A stretch of DNA of 64,000 nucleotides, from the NCBI GenBank assembly GCA_927407015.1, contig CAKMJT010000029.1, positions 186,001-250,000 on the forward strand, read 5' to 3'. Under the pieces are notes generated by a model that saw only the letters and a list, made by a program, of their open reading frames with translations, was not told the origin of the DNA and did no database searches. Shown one piece after another: positions 7,975-17,837 of this stretch. This DNA comes from an uncultured Proteiniphilum sp. GTDB lineage: Bacteria > Bacteroidota > Bacteroidia > Bacteroidales > Dysgonomonadaceae. The position numbers were made by a program, and so were the translations under genes. Numbering within the stretch: position 1 is the first letter of the stretch; the number at the start of each line of letters is the position of its first letter.

Positions 7975-8190
7975 TTAGTCAGCCTTTGGAAATGCTTTTT
8001 GGCGGTTCAGTACAAGATAGACAATCGGCAAAATACCAATGGTATTGAAAATGGCCAGAAAGATAAACCAGGTCAGGTGATTGTTCCGTGCCGACTTCCA
8101 GAGTGCGATCAGCTTCATCACCGAATCGAAGAGAGACAGTATGACGACCAGGATGATCAGCCAGAGAGGTAGATTGGATAAGCTTTCCAC
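7975..8190 (-). CDS. Small membrane protein, DUF5652 family
   Basis: A 71-residue protein with two hydrophobic segments: LPLWLIILVVILSLFDSVM near residues 7-25 and WFIFLAIFNTIGILPIVYLVL near 41-61. They are separated by the polar stretch LWKSARNNHLT. This arrangement matches the DUF5652 (phospholipase-D-N-terminus-like) small membrane proteins of Bacteroidota; the function is unknown. The start lies 23 bases from the aldose epimerase stop on the same strand, so it may be carried on the tail of that transcript. Confidence 0.75.
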   Translation of the reverse strand: MESLSNLPLWLIILVVILSLFDSVMKLIALWKSARNNHLTWFIFLAIFNTIGILPIVYLVLNRQKAFPKAD

Positions 8191-8213
8191 AATTTTTAAC
8201 TGTTTAAAATAAA

Positions 8214-9365
8214 CTATTTCCTTACCGAAAATTTGTAGATACAGCGGCTGCTGTATTTCTCACCCGGTTTCAGATAGGGCGAGGGCCAGTCGGGTTTGTT
8301 GGGAGAGTCAGGATACTTCTGTGTCTCCAGGCAGATGGCATTGCGCTTGGCGTAAACCGCACCATTTTTACCCGTCACGGTACCATCGAGGAAGTTGCCG
8401 GTATAAACCTGCACGCCCGGTTCGTTGGTATAGACATCCAACTGAATACCTGTTGCGGGAGAGTAGACGGTGGCAGCCACCTGTGTCACATCGCCGTTGG
8501 TGTTCAGCACCCAGTTATGATCGTAGCCATCTCCGTTTTTCAGCTGCACAAAATCGTAGTTATCGATCCGTTCACCGATAGCGGTAGCGGTTCTGAAATC
8601 CATCGGTGTACCTTCTACCGGAGCAATCTCGCCGGTGGTCATAAAGGTATCATCCACCGGAGTGAAGGCATCGGCGTGGATGGTGAGCGAGTCGTTGAGG
8701 ATAGTGTCGTTCCCGTCGCCGCTCAGGTTGAAGTAGGAGTGGTTGGTGAGGTTCACCACGGTCTCCTTGTCGGTGGTAGCTTCATACTGCAGGTCGATGG
8801 CATTGTCATCGGTGAGGGTCATCGTTACCTTCACATCGAGGTTGCCGGGGAAGCCGGCTTCACCGTCTTTCGAAAGGTAGGTGAACACAACAGTCTGGCT
8901 ATCCAACTGAACAGCCTGAAACACTTTCTTGTCAAATCCCTCCGGGCCACCGTGTAATGTGTGTCCGAAGTTATTTTGCGGCAGCTCATATTCCGTACCC
9001 TCCACCGTGATTTTACCGTGAGCGATCCTGTTGCCGTAACGGCCGATGGTGGCTCCGAAGTTGTTATTCACATTGACATAATCATCCACGTTGTCAAAGC
9101 CGAGGACTACGTCCTGCAGTTTACCATCTCTATCGGGTACCATCACAGAGACAATGCGTCCGCCGTAATTGGTGAGGGTCACCTCTACCCCGTTGGCGTT
9201 TTTCAGCACATAGAGATCGGTGGAATCACCATTCACTGCCGATTGAAAATCGCTTCTCTTCAGTCCCGAGAGCGTTGTCTGCTCCGCGGGAGCCTCTTTT
9301 TGTTTGTTGGTACATCCTACCATGGCAATCAATGCCAGCAGCAGGATCAGTTGATTGAGTTTCAT
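8214..9365 (-). CDS. galM: Aldose 1-epimerase (mutarotase) lipoprotein
   Basis: The enzyme interconverts alpha and beta anomers of aldoses. The product is about 383 residues and starts with a lipoprotein signal (lipobox AMVGC), as is common for epimerases inside Bacteroidota glycan loci. Family motifs are NNFGHTLHGGPEGFDKKVF, TNHSYFNLSG with the catalytic histidine, and CLETQKYPDSPNKPDWPS with the catalytic glutamate. I chose the ATG at 9365 (MKLNQLI) over one three codons upstream because it heads the signal peptide cleanly. It is the last clear carbohydrate gene of the arabinan-type locus and probably equilibrates released arabinose or galactose; the actual sugar is not readable from the sequence. 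Confidence 0.9.
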   Translation of the reverse strand: MKLNQLILLLALIAMVGCTNKQKEAPAEQTTLSGLKRSDFQSAVNGDSTDLYVLKNANGVEVTLTNYGGRIVSVMVPDRDGKLQDVVLGFDNVDDYVNVNNNFGATIGRYGNRIAHGKITVEGTEYELPQNNFGHTLHGGPEGFDKKVFQAVQLDSQTVVFTYLSKDGEAGFPGNLDVKVTMTLTDDNAIDLQYEATTDKETVVNLTNHSYFNLSGDGNDTILNDSLTIHADAFTPVDDTFMTTGEIAPVEGTPMDFRTATAIGERIDNYDFVQLKNGDGYDHNWVLNTNGDVTQVAATVYSPATGIQLDVYTNEPGVQVYTGNFLDGTVTGKNGAVYAKRNAICLETQKYPDSPNKPDWPSPYLKPGEKYSSRCIYKFSVRK

Positions 9366-9576
9366 ACGATACAATTAATTTAATGGGTATATGATTCATT
9401 TATTGAATGTTCAACGACCAAAGATCTGTTTGCCCGGAATGCTAACGACGGGCAAACCGTAAAAGGCATCACTATTCACATGATGCAATTGCCTGGAAAA
9501 AACAATGTTTTCCTGATGATTCCATCGAAGACAATTGTCTATCGAGACAAAAGTAAACATTTATTTAATATGTCAA

Positions 9577-10587
9577 TCAATTTGTTTCAAATATCGGCCT
9601 CTCAGCCCTCAGGGAAGGGGATTCGCCCTTGATGTATGGCCAGTTGTTCTCCCAGCGTACCTGATCGAGCATCAGTACCCGCCCTTTCGGATTGGCTGCC
9701 GATACGGCATGGTAGAGGATCCAGTCCTGTCCCTTCGAATCCTGCACGATCTCAGAGTTATGCCCCGTACCCACGAATTGTTCGCTCTTCCGGATGACCA
9801 CCTCGTGGTGGTTCTCCATCATGGATTGACCCTGCTTGTCGAGATAGGGGCCAAAGAGGTTGGAGGAGCGTCCCACCACGGTGGTGTAGGTGCTGTTGAG
9901 TCCCTCACAGCAGGAGCCGATAGAGGCGAACATGTAGTAATACCCGTTCCGCTTGTGAATGTAGACCCCTTCGTAGGCCGTCCCGGCCACCTGTCGCTTT
10001 TCGGCACCCTCCATCACCGTGAGGCCGTCGTCAGAGAGTTCGATGGCGTAGAGTCCGCGGAAACTGCCCCAGAAGAGGTACTTCTTTCCTTCTTCCTCTA
10101 CAAAAAAGGGGTCAATAGAGTTCTGCACTCCGATTTCATTGCTGAGAAAGAGCTTCCCATGATCCGTGAAAGGTCCCTCAGGCTTATCGGCCGTTGCCAC
10201 ACCAATACCGCAAGTCCACTCACCTCCCCAGACCGACATGGCGTAATACAATACATATTTTCCGTTGATATAATTGATGTCGGGTGCCCAGAGCCCCCCT
10301 TTCGGTTCGAAGGAGGGACGTGTAGCATCGGTGAAGGCAGTCCCCACCAGCTCCCATTTAACCAGGTCTTTGGAGCGGTGGATGGGGGTGTTGCGGATAT
10401 CCTCTGTGGCGTAGAGATAGAAATAGCCATCGTTCGCCCTGATTACCGTCGGATCGGGCAGACTGTAATTGACGACCGGATTGTTGTAGTTTTTAACGGT
10501 AGCCGAAGGTTGTTCTGCAGGTATCTCCTGTGTTTTGCACGACAGGAACAGCAGGGGTATGAAAAGTAACTGAAAAAAGTTTCCCAT
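9577..10587 (-). CDS. GH43 glycoside hydrolase, endo-arabinanase-like lipoprotein
   Basis: A 336-residue five-bladed beta-propeller hydrolase with an N-terminal lipobox (LFLSC, C17). The family 43 catalytic triad is visible: aspartate base D45 in SLPDPTVI, pKa modulator D159 in NSIDPFFVE and acid E206 in AYEGVYIHK. The segments WAPDINYINGKYVLYYAMS and FVGTGHNSEIVQD resemble arabinan endo-1,5-alpha-L-arabinosidases (ArbA/AbnA-like subfamilies) more than xylosidases, which is a judgement by eye. It sits between a GH93-like gene and the epimerase on the same strand. It likely faces the periplasm or the cell surface as a lipoprotein. Confidence 0.87.
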   Translation of the reverse strand: MGNFFQLLFIPLLFLSCKTQEIPAEQPSATVKNYNNPVVNYSLPDPTVIRANDGYFYLYATEDIRNTPIHRSKDLVKWELVGTAFTDATRPSFEPKGGLWAPDINYINGKYVLYYAMSVWGGEWTCGIGVATADKPEGPFTDHGKLFLSNEIGVQNSIDPFFVEEEGKKYLFWGSFRGLYAIELSDDGLTVMEGAEKRQVAGTAYEGVYIHKRNGYYYMFASIGSCCEGLNSTYTTVVGRSSNLFGPYLDKQGQSMMENHHEVVIRKSEQFVGTGHNSEIVQDSKGQDWILYHAVSAANPKGRVLMLDQVRWENNWPYIKGESPSLRAERPIFETN

Positions 10588-10664
10588 TGATGAAAATTTA
10601 TTTTACATGATAAAACGATATATTCTCTGAGGCAACGTAAGGAACATCTGTGCCAGCAACAGGT

Positions 10665-11825
10665 TCATGACCTTTTTCCAACAATTTTCCCTTTTATCAT
10701 CCAAACGCCAATCTTATCGGAATTGAAGTTGGTGGAAGAGAGTGCAGCCACAGTGTTGCCACCCAGGTCGGTGAGAGAACCCCATTTGGCTTCCTTCGAC
10801 AAGGGCACATCAAACGGATGTGTGGAATTCCTGAAATCACCAGGCTGGTCACTGACCACCACTTCCATGGTAGAGTGTTCCCATTCAGATGTCCGATGTT
10901 GCGTAGTCTGATAGGAGAGCAGGTAGAGATTACTCTCTGTCCGGATCAGATAGGGTGCCCCGGCATAAACGGTGTCGGGCAACGCGTGCCGTAATGCAGA
11001 ATAACGATTGGGGGAATCCTCCAAAACCGGTTCACGCCAGGCATCGTTGATGCTACTCTTCACGATATAGGGTTTGAACTGCACCGAGAGGTTGTCCTCG
11101 ATGGCGACGTAGATCTCTTTCCCGTTGTGAACAGCCACCGGCATCCCGTCCCTGCGCTGTCTCCTGAAGCTGACGGTTACCGGTTCACTGCTCCAGCTGC
11201 TCCCCTTGTCGGATGAGGTGAGCATCGTTATCTCCTGTTCGTCGGATTCGCGGTAGGGTGACTCGTTGGCAAAATAGATCTGAACCCTGCCGTCAGGCAG
11301 CAAAAGGAAAGAGGGCTCCCAGCAACCATCCCTGAAGATTGTGCCTGCCTGGTACAATATTTTACTGTCAGACCAACTCTTCCCCTCGTCATGGCTTCTC
11401 TTCAGGGCTATGGAAAAAGGGTATATCCCTTCCAGGCGAGGGCGCAGATTGACGGCTAGCAGGATATCACCATCCGGCAGCTGGATCAGCTCCGGATTGG
11501 CAATATTGACCCTGGTGTACGCCCCAGCTTCGATATCCACATGATCGAATGCTTCAAAGGCTTTAACGGATTCACCCCATGTGGTACCATTATCCATGCT
11601 CTTTCTAACCATGACATCCCCCCGTCTGTTTTCGTAGGCTGCCAGCAGGGATCCATCATCCAGCCTCCGTAAACGAGGATAAGCCCCCTCATCTGCAATG
11701 CAGACAAGAGAGCTTTCGTCCCATTCAATATGATAATCGGCAGCATGCTTGCGCTCTGGTTCCTGGCAGGAGATCAACAGAAGCAGTAGAGCCGGCAGCA
11801 GGCTTAATCGTTCAGGATATTGCAT
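10665..11825 (-). CDS. BNR/sialidase-fold hydrolase, GH93-like exo-arabinanase candidate
   Basis: The 386-residue lipoprotein (lipobox LLISC) has a six-bladed propeller signature. BNR/Asp-box-like elements include KSMDNGTTWGES, RSHDEGKSWSDS and TSSDKGSSWSSE. The conserved N-terminal YPRLRRLDDGSLLAAYE and the middle RDGCWEPSFLLLPDGRVQIYF resemble GH93 exo-1,5-alpha-L-arabinanases, which release arabinobiose. Non-GH93 sialidase-like proteins share the fold, so the specificity rests partly on its neighbours. Its start overlaps the end of the GH2 gene by 22 bases in a different frame, which suggests translational coupling. Confidence 0.75.
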   Translation of the reverse strand: MQYPERLSLLPALLLLLISCQEPERKHAADYHIEWDESSLVCIADEGAYPRLRRLDDGSLLAAYENRRGDVMVRKSMDNGTTWGESVKAFEAFDHVDIEAGAYTRVNIANPELIQLPDGDILLAVNLRPRLEGIYPFSIALKRSHDEGKSWSDSKILYQAGTIFRDGCWEPSFLLLPDGRVQIYFANESPYRESDEQEITMLTSSDKGSSWSSEPVTVSFRRQRRDGMPVAVHNGKEIYVAIEDNLSVQFKPYIVKSSINDAWREPVLEDSPNRYSALRHALPDTVYAGAPYLIRTESNLYLLSYQTTQHRTSEWEHSTMEVVVSDQPGDFRNSTHPFDVPLSKEAKWGSLTDLGGNTVAALSSTNFNSDKIGVWMIKGKIVGKRS

Positions 11826-13615
11826 ATCTCCTGATTCACTTTCTTCACCCTTTCTTCATCCACTTTCACCAGTTCCCGGTCATAGGTCATCAACCCATTC
11901 ACTTCAATCTCCACATCGGTCGTCTGGGTATAAACAGCTGCAGAGAATCCCTGGCGGATAAGCTGTTTGAGCTGTTCGGCATACTTGACATATTCGTCTG
12001 TAACCTCTTTCGAGCTGTTAAATTGCACGTATCCCCAGTTTCGATTCGGCTCCCACAAGTGTTCCCTGTTGGCCCAGCCGATACCGCCATACTCACCCAA
12101 CACGGTTGCCCGTTGTGCATCATAGAGATACAACTGAGGGTTCGGATAATTGTGCAGGTCGAGCATATCACCTACAGGATAATGGTTCCCGCCACTTGCC
12201 GGATTTACCAGACGGGAAGGATCATATTGTTGGGTCCATTCAACGATTTCTTTGGTTTTAAATTGTCCCCATGCCTCGTTAAAGGGCACCCACACACCAA
12301 CCGAAGGATTAGAATAGAGATAATCGATAATCTCTTTCCACTCTTTCCGGTAATTGGCTTCCGACTCTGCTGTACGCATGCTCTCGGGACCCTTGAAATA
12401 ATCACGACTGTTCCATCCGGGTCCTCTGTCGCCGCTGGGCATATCCTGCCATACAATGATGCCGTGGCGGTCACAGTGGGTGTACCAGCGTGCCGGCTCC
12501 ACCTTCACATGTTTGCGAATCATGTTAAAGCCAAAATCTTTGGTTTTAATGATGTCATACTCCAACGCCTCATCGGTAGGAGCAGTATAGAGCCCGTCGG
12601 GCCACCAGCCCTGGTCCAGCGGACCGAACTGGAACAGGTCTTTGTTGTTGAGCTGCAGTCGTACAATGCCTTTGTCGTCACGTTTCGTGGAATACTTGCG
12701 CATGGCCGCGTAGCTGTTTACCTTATCAAGTTGTCGGGTTCCATCCCACAAGGTGATCTCCAGATCATAGAGGTTGGGACTGTCCGGCGACCAGAGTTTC
12801 ATGTTTTCGGGCATGGCAATTTCCACAGGCAGGTTGTTGATGGATTGCGCGGTTGCGATAACCTTAGCACCCTCTTTTACTGTCACCTCTATCCTGCCCG
12901 CGGAGGACGCGGCATTGACCAATGCCTCTACAGAAAGCGTCTTTTTATCGATATCGGGAGTAATCCTGATATTTTCAATATATTTTTCAGGCACAGGTTC
13001 CACCCAAACCGTCTGCCAGATTCCCGAAACAGGGGTATACCAGATACCTTCGGGTTTGTTTACCTGCTTTCCACGGGGTTGAAATCCTTGATCCGTAGGG
13101 TCCCATACTTTCACCACAAGTTTATTTTTCCCGTTTACAAGAGCAGGGGTTATGTCAAATGAAAACGGGGTGTAACCGCCCGTGTGCTGTCCCACCTTCA
13201 CATCGTTGACCCACACATCGGCTTTCCAGTCCACGGCACCAAAATGGAGCAGGATACGGTTGTTCTTCCATTTGGCGGGAACCGTGAAGGTACGTTGATA
13301 CCACAGTTCATTGTCCCTGCCAACTCTCTTTTGCACACCGGAGAGACTCGATTCTATGGCAAAAGGTACCAAAATCTCTCCATCGAAGCCGGCAGGCTTT
13401 TGATTACCGACAGGCTGAATAGCATAATCCCACAAGCCGTTGAGGTTCTGCCATTCGGCTCGCTCCATAATGGGTCTCGGATATTCGGGCAGCACGTTGT
13501 TTACATCGATCCGCGATGACCACCTTGTTTTGATCTTATCTCCCGCCGGCTGCCACTGAGCCGAAAGACTGAAAGTTAAAAGAAGTGTAAATAAAAATGT
13601 CACAATTGTTCTCAT
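11804..13615 (-). CDS. GH2 glycoside hydrolase (beta-galactosidase/beta-glucuronidase superfamily)
   Basis: A 603-residue secreted protein with signal MRTIVTFLFTLLLTFSLSAQ. Domain order is jelly-roll sugar-binding (LWYQRTFTVPAKWKNNRILL, then WKADVWVNDVKVGQHTGGY), immunoglobulin-like middle domain, and TIM barrel. VWVPFNEAWGQF near residue 447 gives the acid/base glutamate and VLGEYGGIGW near 508 the nucleophile region. It stops after the barrel and lacks the C-terminal domains of LacZ, as many short GH2 enzymes in glycan loci do. The linkage cut cannot be read from sequence; galactose or arabinose side chains are reasonable in this context. It overlaps the following gene by 22 bases. Confidence 0.88.
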   Translation of the reverse strand: MRTIVTFLFTLLLTFSLSAQWQPAGDKIKTRWSSRIDVNNVLPEYPRPIMERAEWQNLNGLWDYAIQPVGNQKPAGFDGEILVPFAIESSLSGVQKRVGRDNELWYQRTFTVPAKWKNNRILLHFGAVDWKADVWVNDVKVGQHTGGYTPFSFDITPALVNGKNKLVVKVWDPTDQGFQPRGKQVNKPEGIWYTPVSGIWQTVWVEPVPEKYIENIRITPDIDKKTLSVEALVNAASSAGRIEVTVKEGAKVIATAQSINNLPVEIAMPENMKLWSPDSPNLYDLEITLWDGTRQLDKVNSYAAMRKYSTKRDDKGIVRLQLNNKDLFQFGPLDQGWWPDGLYTAPTDEALEYDIIKTKDFGFNMIRKHVKVEPARWYTHCDRHGIIVWQDMPSGDRGPGWNSRDYFKGPESMRTAESEANYRKEWKEIIDYLYSNPSVGVWVPFNEAWGQFKTKEIVEWTQQYDPSRLVNPASGGNHYPVGDMLDLHNYPNPQLYLYDAQRATVLGEYGGIGWANREHLWEPNRNWGYVQFNSSKEVTDEYVKYAEQLKQLIRQGFSAAVYTQTTDVEIEVNGLMTYDRELVKVDEERVKKVNQEICNILND

Positions 13616-13770
13616 AAAAATTATTTTAGGATTCGTATTTTAAACGATAATTTTTTCATCAGTAGTGTATATGAAAATTTTTAGCTGCTCGTTTCATTTC
13701 ACGAAAATAGCCTTTAATCTATCTTGTTTTGATTAAATACTCGTCAAAAAATAGCAATTTCTTCTCAAAG

Positions 13771-16700
13771 TCACCCTTGTTCCTGAAAATCCTTGGGAAG
13801 AATACCAAATTGTTGTTGGAAACATTTGGCAAAGTAGGAAGGAGAGTTGAATCCCACCATGTAGCAGATCTCGCTGATCCTGTAATCGTCCTCCTTCAAT
13901 AGTTGAGCAGCTTTTTTGAGCCGTTCCACCCGTATATATTCATTGGGTGTTAAATCCAATATCCCTTTTACTTTCCGGTAAAAGCTTGCCCTGCTCATGT
14001 TAAAGCTTTCCGCCATCTCCTCTACATTGAAATCAGCGTCGGAAATATGCTCATGAACTACTTCATTCAACTTCTTAATGAATGTCTCGTCCGATTTGGT
14101 AAGTGCCACGGTCGCTGCACCTATAAAAGGGTGTTTCAGAAATGATTCCCGCAGCTTCTCTCTGCTACTCAACAAGTTGCTTATACGTGCAAGCAATACC
14201 TCCACAGAAAAAGGTTTCTCCAGATAGGCATCTGCCCCCAGTTCGTATCCCTGCACTTTAGATTGTGCCATCACCTTTGCTGTCAACAGGATCACAGGAA
14301 TATGACTGTATTCGATGTCCGATTTCACGCGCTCGGTGAAAGCAAATCCATCCATTTCGGGCATCATCACATCCGTTACGATCAGGTTCACATTCGATTT
14401 TTTCAGATGATCCAATGCCTGAATGCCATTTTCCGCGGTAAGAATATGATAGTGGGCGGAAAGAAATCTCGCTTCAAATTGAAGTAACTCCACATCATCG
14501 TCAACCAATAAGACGGTAGCCTTTTTTCTTTGATTATCCGTACCCTTCTCAATCCTGATCTCTTTCCGCTCCTGTTCATGGATTGAGGCCTCCTCCTGCT
14601 GGACATTCCCTACCGGCAGTTTCAGATGGAACCGGTTATAATTGTCATCGTTCCCGAGCGTTAGAGAACCGCCATGAAGCTCGGCCAGTGAACTTGCGAG
14701 TGCCAGCCCTATTCCCGTTCCGGAAATGTTCTTTTTCTCCCCTTCATCGATCTGTACAAAAGGTTTAAAAATGTCCTCTTTATATGCTGCAGGGATCAGT
14801 TCTCCGTCATTTATCGTAATCAGATGGAACTCCCGGATTTCATTGTCACTGATACTTGCTTCCAGACGGACATAGCGATCACAAAACTTCAGTGCATTGT
14901 TCAAAAGATTGCTGATGATTTTCAAAAATGCCTCTTTGTCCAGTTGAACAAACATGTCGGTGTCCGGCAGATCTGTGTCAAGAGTGATATTTTTCTGTTG
15001 TGCCAGCGGTGTGAAGCGAATGATGGTTTCCCTGATCAATTCAGTCACGTTTTGTGTCTGAAGGTTTAACAGATATGCCTCAGACTCCGTTTTTCGAAAA
15101 TCGAGCAGTTGATTGGTAAGGTTGAGTAGCCTTCCTGTATTCTTGCTCATAATCAACAGATTATCCTTTACGCTTTCAGAGACCTTCTCTGTCATCAATA
15201 CATGATCCAGCGGCGCTTTTATCAAGGTAAGCGGAGTACGGATCTCATGGGCCACGTTGGTAAAGAAATTGATTTTGGACTGGTACAGCTCTCTCTCTTT
15301 CTGTTGTTGAAAATCTCTCATCTTAACCTGTTCCCTGAGCCTGTTACGCCCAGTTAAATAGCGGGTCAGGAGATATATTCCTGCCAAAAAAAGCAAAGTA
15401 TACATCAAATAAGCCCATCCATTTAACCAAAAGGGAGGTTTTATCCGGATAGAAAGGGTCTTCACATTTCTGACAGGTTCCTTGTGATCTTCTCCAGCAA
15501 TACCCAGCACAAGTTCATAATTCCCGGGTTTTAAGTTTGAATAGACAATTGACTGATTGTCCCCGGCAGGTATCCAGGTTTTATCAAACCCTTGCAGGAT
15601 ATAAAAAATCTGATCCGTATCGGCGCCCGAATAATTCAATCGGGAAAAATGCACACTGATCGAGTTCTGATGATACGGCAAACTCACCGCATCGGTATAC
15701 ATGATACTCTGTTTCAGGGGGGATTTGTCATCAGTGGGACTTATCCGCAGATTGTTTACATACAGGTCTGTTAATACAATCGGCGCATTGATCGGAGTCT
15801 CTTTAAAGGTGGAGGGACTAAAACGTACAAATCCGTCCAACGATCCAAAATAAATAATGCCGTCCCTGGTTTTAAAACTCGATTGGTAGTTGAATTGATT
15901 TGTCTTTAACCCATTGTTAACGGTATAGTTCTTGAATGTTCCTTTCTCCGGATCGAACCGTACCAGTCCTGAATTGGTGGATAACCAGAGGAAACCCTCG
16001 TTATCATCCACAATCTGGTAAACCACATCGTTTGGTAATCCATTAGAACTGTTAAAAGTAGAGAATGTTTCATTTTCCCTGTCGAAAAGGCCAAATCCCC
16101 CGCCTTGCGTCGCGACCCATAGTCTTCTTTTACTGTCTTCATACACGGCAGTGGTTTTATTATAAGGCAAACTACCGGGGTCCGAGATATTATGTACAAA
16201 AATCTTCCAATTTTTTGTAGCCGGATTAAACCGGTAAAGCCCGTCTAAAAAGGTAGATATCCAGATAAAGCCATGACTGTCCTCAAAAATATCCTGAATC
16301 GACATTCCTTTTAACTTTTCAACCCGATTGAAGTGATCATTTTCTTCATCATAGATGTCCACCCCGGATAAAGTACCAACCCACAACATCCCCTGTCTAT
16401 CTTTACACAGTGCAAAAGGACTGTTTTGGCTGATAGAATGCGGATCGTCGGAATGAGTATTGGTAACCAGCTTACCTGTCTTAAAGTTATACCTGTTCAA
16501 TCCTTTTGAGAAAGTCCCTATCCAAAGATCATCGCCATCGTTATATAAGGCATGAATATTGGTGTACAATGTTTTCAAAGGAAGCGGCAGCGGCAAAAAA
16601 GCACCTTCTTCCGGATTGAATAGGTGAAGGCCTCCATCTTCCGTACCAATCCAGATATTCCCGTTTGGAGCAGCACAAAATTCCCTGACACGTTTACCGT

Positions 16701-17784
16701 TTAATCCATTGTTACCGGCTAACGGGTAAAATAACTCGAAGCTATTCTGCTGATTGGAATAGTAGTCCACTCCTCCAAAATAAGAACCGACCCATATACC
16801 ACCGTTCCGGTCCTTGTAGATGGAATAGATGGCGTTATCTGACAATGAGTCATAAACAGTCCCATCATGTCGCAGGTTAATCACCTCTTCCGTATCGGAA
16901 TGATAAATATAAACTCCAGATTCGGTGCCTATCCAAAGGGTATTGGGATCAATCCTTTCGATGCTCCGGACGAAAATAGGTTCACCCCGGACATCCTTAT
17001 CCAGCAAGATATGATGTGTTTTATTGATGGTGTTGATCGCGATTAAGCCTTTTTGAGAGGTAGCAACAAGAAGAACGTTCTGCTGATTCATAATCACATC
17101 CGAAACTTCACCCACGTGAGACATCAGTGTTTCATCATCTTCCAGATTATAGCGGGTAATTTCCTTTGTTTCCTTGTTGATATGAAGGAAGGGGGATGAG
17201 TAGGGAAATACCCAGACACCTTTATCGTTATCTGCACATAAACTGACCATCTTCATTCCTTCCTTCACCAAGGGAATTGCATAAAAATGAAGCGCTTCAT
17301 CCGCAAGACTGTAATGATAGATTCCTTTACTTTCCACTGACATCCATATGTCGCCGTCATGGTCTGCCACCATTTCAGTCACAACACCCATCACGGAGTC
17401 ATTTTCACTGGTAACATGGTTAAAACGATGGAATTCCTCCTGGTACACATCATAGATATATACTCCATCTTCAGTTGCCACCCAAATGTTATCATGCTTA
17501 TCCTGCAATATGCGATGAAAAACATTATCAGTTAGTTTTCCATTGGGTGAAAATTTGAAAACTTTAAATGTTGTACCGTCAAACCTGTTCAACCCGTCTT
17601 TCGTTCCAAACCACATGAATCCCTGGTTATCCTGAAAAATAGTTCGTACCGTATTCTGTGACAACCCGTTGTTGATATTGTAGTGCTTAAAGGAATAATT
17701 CGGGTTAGAGAAGAGCCCTACATTACTCATCATCAGAATAATGACCCAAACAATACCGTACGAATGCTGCTTTCTTTTCCTCAT
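13771..17784 (-). CDS. Hybrid two-component system regulator (HTCS) of the glycan locus
   Basis: At 1337 residues this is a full-length HTCS, fusing sensor kinase and response regulator. After a signal peptide come two seven-bladed propellers of Reg_prop repeats (for example GLSQNTVRTIFQDNQGFMWF) and a Y_Y_Y domain. A transmembrane helix lies near residue 795, and the HisKA motif VAHEIRTPLTLIK has its histidine near 845. The ATPase domain has NLLNNALKF and GTGIGLALASSLAELHGG; a receiver domain follows with the phospho-aspartate in VTDVMMPEMDG near 1139. The C-terminal AraC helix-turn-helix is ISEICYMVGFNSPSYF near 1305. Known HTCSs bind an oligosaccharide in the periplasm and activate the adjacent susCD operon. 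It lies inside the locus, between GH43 and GH2. Confidence 0.96.
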   Translation of the reverse strand: MRKRKQHSYGIVWVIILMMSNVGLFSNPNYSFKHYNINNGLSQNTVRTIFQDNQGFMWFGTKDGLNRFDGTTFKVFKFSPNGKLTDNVFHRILQDKHDNIWVATEDGVYIYDVYQEEFHRFNHVTSENDSVMGVVTEMVADHDGDIWMSVESKGIYHYSLADEALHFYAIPLVKEGMKMVSLCADNDKGVWVFPYSSPFLHINKETKEITRYNLEDDETLMSHVGEVSDVIMNQQNVLLVATSQKGLIAINTINKTHHILLDKDVRGEPIFVRSIERIDPNTLWIGTESGVYIYHSDTEEVINLRHDGTVYDSLSDNAIYSIYKDRNGGIWVGSYFGGVDYYSNQQNSFELFYPLAGNNGLNGKRVREFCAAPNGNIWIGTEDGGLHLFNPEEGAFLPLPLPLKTLYTNIHALYNDGDDLWIGTFSKGLNRYNFKTGKLVTNTHSDDPHSISQNSPFALCKDRQGMLWVGTLSGVDIYDEENDHFNRVEKLKGMSIQDIFEDSHGFIWISTFLDGLYRFNPATKNWKIFVHNISDPGSLPYNKTTAVYEDSKRRLWVATQGGGFGLFDRENETFSTFNSSNGLPNDVVYQIVDDNEGFLWLSTNSGLVRFDPEKGTFKNYTVNNGLKTNQFNYQSSFKTRDGIIYFGSLDGFVRFSPSTFKETPINAPIVLTDLYVNNLRISPTDDKSPLKQSIMYTDAVSLPYHQNSISVHFSRLNYSGADTDQIFYILQGFDKTWIPAGDNQSIVYSNLKPGNYELVLGIAGEDHKEPVRNVKTLSIRIKPPFWLNGWAYLMYTLLFLAGIYLLTRYLTGRNRLREQVKMRDFQQQKERELYQSKINFFTNVAHEIRTPLTLIKAPLDHVLMTEKVSESVKDNLLIMSKNTGRLLNLTNQLLDFRKTESEAYLLNLQTQNVTELIRETIIRFTPLAQQKNITLDTDLPDTDMFVQLDKEAFLKIISNLLNNALKFCDRYVRLEASISDNEIREFHLITINDGELIPAAYKEDIFKPFVQIDEGEKKNISGTGIGLALASSLAELHGGSLTLGNDDNYNRFHLKLPVGNVQQEEASIHEQERKEIRIEKGTDNQRKKATVLLVDDDVELLQFEARFLSAHYHILTAENGIQALDHLKKSNVNLIVTDVMMPEMDGFAFTERVKSDIEYSHIPVILLTAKVMAQSKVQGYELGADAYLEKPFSVEVLLARISNLLSSREKLRESFLKHPFIGAATVALTKSDETFIKKLNEVVHEHISDADFNVEEMAESFNMSRASFYRKVKGILDLTPNEYIRVERLKKAAQLLKEDDYRISEICYMVGFNSPSYFAKCFQQQFGILPKDFQEQG

Positions 17785-17837
17785 GCAAAAAAAATAGAAT
17801 TCAATTGTGTTTGTCGGAACAAGATACTATTTTTTTT

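Noticed and set aside
12023-13162. 379-codon plus-strand frame opposite the GH2 gene
   Set aside because: It has no family motifs, and the minus strand encodes a complete GH2 with catalytic residues.
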